Source of the DNA: Zygnema circumcarinatum
Lineage: Eukaryota; Streptophyta; Zygnematophyceae; Zygnematales; Zygnemataceae
Direction: 5' to 3'
DNA: 64,000 nucleotides
Assembly (NCBI GenBank): GCA_037447605.1
Contig: CM074807.1
Coordinates: 1,838,463-1,902,462, forward strand
The first letter of the stretch is position 1. The number at the start of each line of letters is the position of its first letter. The notes beneath the pieces are model-generated. The model saw only the letters and a program-made list of their open reading frames with translations, was not told where the DNA came from and searched no databases. Positions 12,118 through 21,000 of the stretch are shown piece by piece. Both the position numbers and the translations under genes were made by a program.

Positions 12118-12441
12118 GGGTGGGTTTCCATCAGCCCGTTTCGTAACGAGCTTGTTACGGTCCACGTAGGATGCCGTTTTCAGATGGAACGACGAGTTCC
12201 ATCAGAACGCCGTTGGCCAGCGTGGCAGTCGCACGCTGGCGGATCTTCGGTAGCCACGTGGCGGCACGCGAATGGTCGTAATGGCGTTACACCACCTCCG
12301 GAGCAGCATCCTGTGGAACGGTGCCTCGTTACCACGTGGCGCCACGTCGGCGCCACGTCGGCGGAAACGGCCTCATGGAACCCATGGGTCGTCGTCCATT
12401 ACGACGCCACGTCGGAATAACGGGCTGATGGAACCCCACCC
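12118..12441. mobile_element. PIF/Harbinger (Tourist-type) MITE with TTA target duplication
   Basis: A 324-bp GC-rich insertion with terminal inverted repeats GGGTGGG followed by (G/T)TTCCATCAGCCCGTT (about 23 bp, one mismatch). TTA flanks it at 12115-12117 and 12442-12444. The surrounding sequence (GTTACCAATAG...GCGGTATT...TTAGAGTTCATG) occurs uninterrupted at 11275-11318. That copy acts as an empty site and fixes the insertion boundaries. No coding frame. Confidence 0.92.
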
Positions 12442-12464
12442 TTAGAGTTCATGTTGGACCGTGC

Positions 12465-12550
12465 GTATCGTACCGTACCGTACCGTACCGTACCGTACCG
12501 TACCGTATCGTACCGTCTCGTTCAGTATCGTGTCGTATCGTGTCGTATCG
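12465..12550. repeat. (GTACC)n / (GTATC)n microsatellite
   Basis: About 16 copies of a 5-bp unit, mostly GTACC in the first half and degenerate GTATC/GTGTC in the second. It follows the Harbinger-type MITE and is the expanded counterpart of the short array at 11325-11353. Confidence 0.85.
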
Positions 12551-12711
12551 GAGCCAAGGAGGAAAGACGAGCGAGCGCCTCTTACGGCGGCACGTGCGGG
12601 AAGATTCGGTGAGTTTTGCTGAAGCCCGTAACGGCTAGTACAGCAAGTACGGCAAGTACGGCTAGTACGGCTAATACGGCTATTACAGTTTTTAGGGTTT
12701 CTAGGGTTTTA

Positions 12712-13610
12712 GGGTAACTCTACTGCACCCCCGCGTTTTGTCTTTCGCACCCCCGTTTTGAAAATTTTGCCTGCCCGTTTTGGTTACCCCCCAGTTTTGA
12801 ATATTTCGGGAAAAAATCTTTTTCCCGCCCCTTTCGTCCCCTCCGCTGGCCCCTGTTGCGAAACGCTATAAACTTAAATGTATGGTCGTTCGTTTATATC
12901 CACGGTTGCCCTTTAACGGTAGTGTTTATGGGTTGGTACCGGGATGTGCCGAGTTCGAACTTTATAGGAAGCCTGTTTGTTTCATTCCCCCTCATCATTT
13001 TTTGGACATTCCATCCCCTCGTTTTCTCCTTTTCACTATTGACTTCCAACAATGTGCGACAAAAGAAAAGGGGATTTGCATTGGTCTCAAGATGGTGAGG
13101 CCATCAAATAAACATGGACAAAGTCAACATAGGAACCACAAGAAATTAGTCGCAAATGAAACAAGCACAAAATAAAAAAACTAGGAACAAAAAACTAAAT
13201 TAAACTAAGCTTAAGTACAAAAACGCAACCTTAAACAACCCTGCAAAGGTCACCAATGTTGGGCAACTGTTACTCTTTGTTTTCAGGTTACCCCTAATTA
13301 AGGCAAGATCTTAAATTGTGGCCTGCTTGTTTGCAATTGGAACATTTTTTCCCTTCAACGTACTCGAAATAGCTCTTGTCCCGGCTGATTGCCGAATTGC
13401 GCGCGCCAGAAGGTCGACCTCGTTCCTTCATAACCGGGGGAGGGTTTTGCAACCGCAATGGTTCGAGGGGGGGCAGCGGAGGGGACGAAAGGGGCGGGAA
13501 AAAGATTTTTTACCGAAATATTCAAAACTGGGGGGTAACCAAAACGGGCAGGCAAAATTTTCAAAACGGGGGTGCGAAAGACAAAACGCGGGGGTGCAGT
13601 AGAGTTACCC
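12712..13610. mobile_element. MULE-like element with ~136-bp terminal inverted repeats
   Basis: The terminal inverted repeats begin GGGTAACTCTACTGCACC and stay nearly identical for about 136 bp (12712-12847 and 13475-13610). The flanks carry an identical 8-bp duplication GGGTTTTA at 12704-12711 and 13611-13618. Long terminal repeats, G-start ends and an 8-9 bp duplication point to a Mutator-like element. The ~630-bp interior holds no recognisable transposase. The target site was a TTTAGGG-like (telomere-repeat-like) sequence. Confidence 0.85.
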
Positions 13611-13762
13611 GGGTTTTAAACTTGTAGGGTTTTAGGGGTACGGATAGTACGGGTACTACGGTTAACACAGAATTACCGTACAAAAAGGTGGTTTCGGCAA
13701 AATCGGGGCGAATTTCTTGGGGACGCACTGTACAGGGTGGAAAATATGAGGACTGTTGACTG

Positions 13763-13819
13763 TAGTGATTGTTGACATGGCATGCAGCGGGAACGGAGGG
13801 AGGGGGGGCGAGGGCAGCC
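13763..13819 (+). promoter_or_regulatory. Short 5' region of the C2orf69-like gene
   Basis: Only 57 bp separate the right end of the transposon block from the proposed start codon. Transcription therefore probably starts inside transposon-derived DNA or within this leader. No TATA box is visible. Confidence 0.4.
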
Positions 13820-15549
13820 ATGGCGGGAGGGGGAGGAGTGGGGACGCGGGTGGAGGCGGCGTGGCGGCCGGGCGGCGCCAACGGGCGGGCGGGCTCCGTG
13901 TTCTGCTCGCTGCTGCCCTGCCAGGTGGGGGCGCGCTATGCTCTCGCTCGCGCGCGGCCGGCCGGGGAGGGGGATGGGAGCGCTCTGGAGGGAAGCAGGA
14001 AAGGGGTAAAGCAGATTTTGTAGTTTATTTGAGATTGGAAACAAGGGGGGATTGCCGGAGAATAAATGGATTATCAGAAAGGGTATAGAAAGGGCATGGC
14101 GAGTTGATTTATTTTTTAAAATTGGCTTTACAGCTCTAATGCCAACTTGAAGTGGAAGTTGAAATTTGAGAATAGCGCAAATAAATATTTTGCTAGCCTG
14201 AAAATCTTTACAATATTGCGCAATAATCATTTCATACACGTGCCTTTGCCGTTTGGCATTGTTCAGCGACCAACAGGGAAGAACAATGTTGTTGGAGCTA
14301 AAAGTCGCGTTGAGATTGTTGAAAAATAGTGAATGGCAGGCAGGCAGCCATCTCAAGTCAAGTGAAATGCAGAAGGAAAAAATAATGACGAGGCAATCGT
14401 AAGGTACAAGGCAAACAGATGTTAACATTGGTAATCTTGCAAACCAAGCATAGGCACTTGCTAAGCAATTGTCTCTGGGAGGGGCTGCAGAAGTCAAAGG
14501 GGGCGGCAATATTCTTCGCGGGCGATAACGCGGAGGGAATGGGCGACCCTGTTGTCGACCGTCTTTCAAAGCCGGAAATTCTGGCGAACCTCATAGTCTC
14601 AAAGCTCGGTCCAGCTATTGACGCGTGGGTTGTCTTTCCAGCACGTTACGAGGGCCCCTTCGCAGTTTACAAGGGCTTCCTTCCGAACATGACTAAGTTT
14701 GGAGACCCATTGGGATACAATCTCGAGGGGCTGCCAGCGTTTAATCACCTTTTTTCCCTTCTCAGGAAAGTGCAGGAGCAAGTAAACCAAACCTTAAGGA
14801 AACTCGATTCCAGTGACAGGCGGAAGCATGTTGCAGTAAATCGAGAAGTAAATTTGTCAAAGCCAGTGCTTTTCAATGCAGCGGCTCCAGAAATGGGACA
14901 ATGGAAACCAGTTACTCTTTTTGCTTTTAGTAAAGGGGGCGTTGTACTCAACCAGCTTCTAGCAGAGGTAGGATATGCAGGTCGACTGCGACATGAGCAA
15001 GGAGAAACAAATGCCGCTCGTAGAGAAGACCTGACATATACAGAATCTTGTGTACAACAGGACAGAGACTCTATTGATCTTGGTGAGGGCAAGGTGGAAT
15101 TGAGAATGGACCAGAGCTCCCATATTGAAGAAGCTCAAGGCGCAGCTGCAAAGGACTGTTGGGTTAGTGACACTGTGGGGGGAAGCCTGCCACTTTCTGT
15201 TGATGCTTTCATTGATAGCGTGGAAGCTATGCATTTTGTTGATGTGGGGCTCAACACGCGTGGGGCCTATCTGGCAGACGAATCATTGGTTCAAGACCTT
15301 GTAAACATGATGAAGCAGAGAGAGCATAAGCTGAAGATTTGTTTGCATGGTACTCCACGGCAGTGGAAGGACTGGAGGAGGCCTTGGATCGGGGAGGAAA
15401 AGGACAGATTTGTAGCTCTGTTGAGGGAAGCGATAGCAAAGCGCGGAGTTGAAAATTTGACAGTACTCGAGCGCCTTTATTTTCAAAGCAGAGATGCTAT
15501 CAATATGCGTATGCATTTTCAGATCCTTGAAGAGCTCACTCTTCCATGA
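13820..15549 (+). CDS. C2orf69 / UPF0565-family protein (putative mitochondrial serine-hydrolase-like)
   Basis: Two exons, 13820-13924 and 14491-15549, give 387 aa; the phase-0 junction is CAG|GTGGGG...CTGCAG|AAG. The N-terminus is small, Gly-rich and Arg-containing with no acidic start, compatible with organellar targeting. Conserved family blocks seen are AAIFFAGD, FGDPLGYNLEGLPAFNHLF, the Ser-containing LFAFSKGGVVLNQLL (nucleophile-like S-K-G), DAFIDSVEAMHFVDVGLNTRGAYL and RPWIGEEKDRFVALLREA. The human family member is a mitochondrial protein of incompletely known function with an alpha/beta-hydrolase-like fold. A ~100-residue low-conservation stretch lies between the FSKGG and DAFIDS blocks. 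The gene faces away from SEC23 across the transposon block. Assignment is by recalled family motifs. Confidence 0.8.
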
Positions 15550-16655
15550 CATGAATGATGTGGGTCACTTCATATGTCGAGCCTTTTATTGATGTGATCT
15601 ATTTCTAGCACTATAGAAATGAAACACGTAGACAATAAATTGGGTCTGTGTTCAGATGAACAGTATGGGGGTGTTTTGAAACTCTCACAATTGAAAGGAG
15701 TGGCCAATATATTGAGAGGACGAGCGAGTGGGAGAGGGGGAGGTGTGCAGAGGAGGGGCGACGGCGAGAGTGTTTTGTTTGCTCTCCAAACATATTCGGA
15801 GGATAGGCCTTTTCCTCAAGTGTTTTTGGCAGGTCAGATTTTACATACAACAGACCAGTTCATTTATGTGCGCATTTTACACCGAAAGTGCGCATTTTAC
15901 ACCGAAAGCCCCGCACAAGCTACAATACACTTCAATCCATTAAAAACTGATGACACCCGACAATAGGATGCAATCATGGATAGGCACAACAACTCCTGTA
16001 CACGAGTTGTGAGCCTCAAATGGCATAAGCCCAAGTACTTCACAACTTGGGAAGAGTGCCTTAAGCTACAAATGGGGCACATGAAAGGATATAAAAATGA
16101 ATGTGCGTTTAAGACAAAAAAAATTGATGTCAGTGGGCTCCATAAGGACGCAATTCAAAGATCACAGCAGGAATTAAAGAAACAAGTTCGACTAAATTGA
16201 CGGCACTTCCAGGAGGATTTTCGAAGAGCTTCACTTGTTTGGAAACAGTGACTAGGCTTGTATGCCACGCCAAGAATATTATAAAACTGAAGTGCATTTT
16301 TTCATGCATTTACTTGACATTCTGCAACTGTAATGGTAAAGCTCTGCCCATCTCGCCAGCAAACGATCAATGGAAAGCTGTCTGCATTCATTCCATCCAG
16401 CACTACGTGCTTGAGCTCCATGAGGCCATTTGCCATGGGAACTGCATTACAACCTTGGCTCCCACTAGTTCAACTCACATATGCCATCTATTCTGGACGC
16501 TACAGACATGGCTAGGGTTTGATCCCGACCTAATTAGGTCAACAACCCTGACAAGGATGACGGCCCTCTGTGTGCTACCAAATCAGCGTCTTGCCAAATC
16601 TACATCCTCCACATCTTCCTCGCAGCCACACCTCCTCAAGAAGTGCGCCTTGCAG
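15550..16655. other. Convergent 3' region between the C2orf69-like and ESSS genes
   Basis: The two genes end toward each other here, so the stretch should hold both 3' UTRs. A perf­ect 20-bp tandem pair (CGCATTTTACACCGAAAG core) sits at 15869-15908. No exon-like frame or RNA gene was found. Confidence 0.5.
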
Positions 16656-16961
16656 TCACTCGGACGACTCGCTCATTCTCCTAGCGGCTTCCTCATGCGC
16701 CCAGCGGATTAAGCTCGTGTCAGGCCGAGCCGTGAGCCCCACAGAGAGCAGTACGGCCGTGACAGCCATGGTGAGATAGTAGGGCGCCTCCCAGTCTTCC
16801 CACTCGCGCTTCACCCCCGGAGGCAGGGGCGCCTCTCCAAAGAGGTGCCCCGTGGGCTCGTGCGTGCCCGGCCCCCACCATCCACCCGGCGGCGCATCGC
16901 CCCCTCGCAGCCGCAGCGCCCGCCGCACCACGCCCGCCCCCGCCCGCACAAGCGCCCGCAT
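16656..16961 (-). CDS. ESSS: Mitochondrial complex I ESSS-like (NDUFB11-type) subunit
   Basis: Single-exon frame of 101 aa from the Met at 16961. A second in-frame Met at 16988 would give 110 aa, but the later start gives a cleaner presequence (MRALVRAGAGVVRRALRLRGG: basic, no acids). The mature part reads HEPTGHLFGEAPLPPG, then KREWEDWEAPYY, one transmembrane segment (LTMAVTAVLLSVGL) and a charged tail (SLIRWAHEEAARRMSES). This order (EP-G-LF, PPG, WEDWE, one TM, RW/EAxRR) matches the plant ESSS subunit of NADH:ubiquinone oxidoreductase as I recall it. ESSS is an accessory subunit of the membrane arm. No other family fitted better, but the protein is short. Confidence 0.7.
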   Translation of the reverse strand: MRALVRAGAGVVRRALRLRGGDAPPGGWWGPGTHEPTGHLFGEAPLPPGVKREWEDWEAPYYLTMAVTAVLLSVGLTARPDTSLIRWAHEEAARRMSESSE

Positions 16962-16988
16962 TGCCGCAGAGCTCTCCCCTCCCTGCAC

Positions 16989-18015
16989 CTCCCTCCCTCC
17001 CAGCAGGGGCCTCCGCGCTCACCACACGGCCACAGTTGAGGGGGGCGAGGGCGCCCTCCCGAGCTAGCTATGCAGGAGGGCACATGTCGCAGTTCGCAGT
17101 TACGTGTTAGGATTTGCGGACGCTCTCGCCGTTTCAAACGTCCCCCCGCGCGGCAGCGGTCGGCGGCGACACGTGGCGAACCGAACGCAGCGGCGAGCTG
17201 GGGTTGCGGCGTTTTGGCAAAACGGCCGCGCAACTGCGCGTGGACATGGATACGCGAACCGCCCGCTGCCTGCTCGCAGTGGGACGGACGGCGCGACGCG
17301 GCCATGCCATGCCATGCAGGCGCGATGGCTGCGCAGTTCGCAGGCGCAGGGCCCTTCCTTGGGCGGTCGTTAGCGCGTGTTGGGGCGACGGCGCGCTACG
17401 GTCCCTCAGCGGAGCAGACTGCAGACAAGCGGAGGCGCGGAACTCCCCGCCTTGTGCCGGCAGTGAGATGGCTCTGCGCACAAACGCCATTTTCCCGCGG
17501 CCTCAACAAAAGTGGTGGAGTACGGTCGTCTCGAGAGTGGACGCGCGAGAAGTCGGCTGGAACACGGGGGGGAGCGTGTCTACAGCCGCACGGCATCAAA
17601 TCAGAACACGACTTCATCGCAAAATCCTCACTTTACACAGGTGCCTTTTCGGTGACCACTTCACCGGCTAATGCTTTAATGGTCAATGGGTCAATGGTCA
17701 ATAATCAATGGTCAATGCTCCATGTCAATGTTCAAAGTTCAACTATCAATACGGAGATGTAACGCTCCGACTAAACCAGTAAGCTAAAGGACCTCCAACA
17801 GGCTACCTCTGCCAGGGAGCATAAATCAGGTGCATTAAATACTAAGGGTTGGAGGGCCCGGAAATGGAGTGCCCTCACAACCGGAGGACACTCTCCGCCA
17901 CGAGCCCAATACATTGCACAGAAATTTCAAGCAAGCATGTTGCTGTGAGCCAATGACAGAACAAGCCACTCGATTGATTCGAAAGAAGCACTGCGAGTGC
18001 AAGGGAGGGCGGGGT
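16989..18015. promoter_or_regulatory. ESSS upstream region, GC-rich, with a TTGACC cluster
   Basis: This lies upstream of ESSS and downstream of the TPP2 stop. 17040-17640 is GC- and CpG-rich and full of shadow frames. At 17682-17728 the pentamer GTCAA occurs five times in 47 bp; four copies read TTGACC on the minus strand, the W-box core. No convincing exon or RNA gene. Confidence 0.45.
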
Positions 18016-21000
18016 TCAAAAGAGCGGATACGCAGAGGGAAAGCGCACAGCGTTCCATCGCCTCTCATAAGCCGCCCACGGCCCATAGCCCGCCTCCTCC
18101 AACAGAGCAACCTTCAGCTCCTGCAAGGCTGCGTCTGCCGGCTTGCTCTCATCCTCCTCCATCTTCAGAAGGGCCTGCAACGCAGCAAAAATCAAACTAA
18201 ATAAAAGAGCCCACACTGTATATTCCAGCACTCTGAAACACTGTCGCAAACCAGCGACATTCCTCTTCTGTTCTACAGAGATTTCACTTGTGTTGCCATT
18301 TGTCCTTGTGTGTGACAAAACGAACCCCCATACCTGCAGGGCAAGGCCGTGCCTTCCCGCCCGCCTCTCGCGCAGGACTGCCAACAGTCCGTACTTTGTC
18401 TGCCCCAAATCTGCCCATTTCCGAATCTCCACGAAGTTTGCTTCAAAGGCATCCACCTTCTCCGCTTCAGATTTCACTGAACTGTCAGAGGAGGGTTTGG
18501 AGGAGTGAACAGAGGCGGCCGCCAACAGCAGCAGACTGCCCTCCGCACCTGCCCCCTCTCCGCCCTTAGAAGATGCAATTGGGCCGCCAACCTCGCTCGT
18601 ATCCTCAGACATAGAAACCTCCTGTAAACACAGTATGTCAAAGGAAGACTTCAATCCAAGGTGTGCAGCCATGGCCTCAAGCACGGGATGGGCCCATGCT
18701 TCAGTTGTGCCTTGGGAGGTCTTAGTTTTCCTCCAAAAGAGTCCATAGCTTGAAAGTAGTATGTAGCACAATATGGCAGAAAGAGACAGTATTCCCCTAG
18801 AACAGAATCAAGTTATGAAGGGAGCAATGCAGCAAGTTAGGGAGGAAGTGTCGACTTAGAGTGCCGACTTAGAGGGGTAGCACTGTGGCAAAAACACACG
18901 TGCATACTAAGAAAAATTCTTAGTCAAATTTTGGAAAACCCACGCCCTACATTTGAGTAAAGCCACCTACAAAACAGCGTTCTCATATGGAAACCCACTC
19001 TTTAAGTGGCCCAATGCTTCGAATCAAGCAAAACGACATGCATATTGAGAGATGCGTTCCTCTCTGTGACACTCAAAACATCAAAGTATGTGCTGCACTT
19101 GCCTCCACAGTACTGGTTTCATTTCCAGATGGCTTCTCATGGGCAACTGCACTCCCGTTGGTAGCTGCGGAATCATCGCTAACCTGCACCATCTCGCAGT
19201 TCCTGATATTGACTTACACTACCACTCATCGGCCAACTCATTCACAGGGAAAAAGAAAAGACCAAAGAGTTCTGACAAACGAATACCCGAAGAGGAACAA
19301 AAGTCACGACATAAATGGGTACGCAAGATTGTTAGCCATTGCCAATTCACCGATGAAGAAAAAATTGTGCGTAGAAATCTGGTGAAATAGTTGTCCGAGG
19401 GAATGAGTGCAGCCCACCTTGAGAGTGCTCTCCAGTTCCGCCAAAGCCAACCCCTTGCGGTACAGTGCGTCAACCAAAGCATCGCGCTGACCCTCCCTCT
19501 CCTTCTTCACCCTCTGCTTCACCTCCCTCCCACAGAACTCTTCAACACCATTCTGTGGGCATTGCTCACTCCCATCGAGCAGATAATACCCAAAGGCTAT
19601 TGACAAGGCAATCAACAAGGCAATAAACTCGGCGCATCCAATACTTGGCATGTTCGCAGATGCTTTAGAGATTCGGCTATTGAAAACAATGATTTGCTCC
19701 ACTTTCAGCTGGGTTCGTTCAATTAGTGAACGATTGCTGACTTCACAATGGTGAGCTGCTTGCTGTCAGCTTACCACGGCTTCTGAACCTTCAGCATCAG
19801 TTTTCATGGCGAAATGTACAGCCAAAGCACCTCGATCGATGACGGCGATGACCGCATCCGCCGCCTCCACCACCTTCAAAATGCTTCAGCAAAAACCAAT
19901 TACTGCAAAACTCCTCTTAATGTCAAAAACATGTACTGGTGGGATGCAAAAGGGGTCCAGAGTCTTAGTCAAATGCCCTTTCGAGAGAATGCAGAGGTGA
20001 GGTGAGAGCAGTTGAATGAGGGGCAGAACAGATGGCCAAAAAGCTTTTGCAGAAGTCCGATGCAGGGCCCCAAAGCAAGAAGAGTGATTGTGAGCACACC
20101 TGAGGCAGGATGGTCTTGCGCTTTTCTTTGTCTTTGACATCATCTATATGATGCAAGATTTCTGTCAGCAAAGGCAAATGCTCCGGATACTCCTTCTGCA
20201 CAAATCACACGTCTCGTCAATATTCTGCTCTGCACATGGATTCTAACAACGCTATTATTCTCGAAATAGGTGGAACGCGGAAAAGTAAGAGATATTCCAT
20301 GGCGGTGCCAAATCTCCAAGCTAAGACTTTGTGCGAGCTGTCTTGCAGCATAAGGTTCAGAGTGTCTGCGGTTTAAGGCTGAAGTGACAAAACCTTGAGA
20401 GATGTTGCCAGCTCGTCGTACTCAGCTTTCTCCGTGTCCGATGATGATGGCAAACTTCCGAGAAGTTTCACCTTGGCATCGCGCAGCTGATAGCCAGAAC
20501 ACGCCACAACCACAACACTGAGCATCCTTCAATTCGATAAAACCCCCATATTTCAGAGCGATATCGACACGGCGAGGAAAGAAATGGGGTGCAAACGCGC
20601 AACGTAGGAATGAATAGATTCGCAAGGAAGCTCTTTTACAGAGAGCATTGCGGAGTTCACTTTTCCGCTAATGGGCCCCAATCCATGGCCAGGAACAGCT
20701 CAGAGCTGAACAACATAACACAGGTTTGCCGCATGCAACCAGCATATCCTCTCAATAATCGTGCTCGGCTTGGTGGCATCTCGATAAGCAACTGAAGAGG
20801 GTGCTAGAGAATTAAGAGAACAATAGCTTACTTCATCTTCTAAACGATCCTTGGCTGACTTCTTCGTCTCAGTGCTGCCTTTGTCCTTCCCCTTGTCGTC
20901 CCCCTGCAGCGCACGAGCAGAGACATTTCTTTCAACATGACTGTCAACCAGCATAAGTGAGCCCACGAACAACAGTCAAACGACTTCTGTACGTTTGTGA

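Larger units (their letters stand above)
9683..13762. mobile_element. Outer TA-flanked inverted-repeat DNA element, site of nested insertions
   Basis: Both ends carry the terminal inverted repeat CAGTCAACAGTCCTCATA (about 21 bp matching), flanked by TA at 9681-9682 and 13763-13764. The left copy is interrupted after 10 bp by a hAT-like insertion and resumes at 10878. TA duplication plus a CAGT start suggests Tc1/mariner or pogo, but no transposase frame was found, so the superfamily is tentative. The interior contains a ~330-bp inverted repeat, a Harbinger-type MITE, a MULE-like element and GTATC/GTACC microsatellites. A ~75-bp segment next to the right end (13674-13747) is repeated directly at 11535-11609. 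It could instead be a composite of several decayed elements. Confidence 0.65.

Noticed and set aside
10857-12131. Two long, nearly identical open frames on opposite strands (10857-11309 plus; 11535-12131 minus) that look like a duplicated gene
   Set aside because: They are the two arms of the inverted repeat read in mirror orientation. There is no recognisable domain, and the frames end at repeat boundaries.
16656-16988. The small mitochondrial frame as NDUFB8
   Set aside because: It lacks the NDUFB8 landmarks I know. The EP-G-LF / PPG / WEDWE / single-TM order fits ESSS (NDUFB11) better.
17070-17762. Long overlapping open frames on both strands in GC-rich DNA
   Set aside because: High GC leaves many frames open by chance. 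They have no conserved motifs, no splice logic and no family resemblance.
18016-18771. A 251-residue minus-strand frame as an independent gene
   Set aside because: It merges TPP2 exons 34 and 35 with their introns. The true exons end at clear GT/AG sites and match the TPP2 C-terminus.
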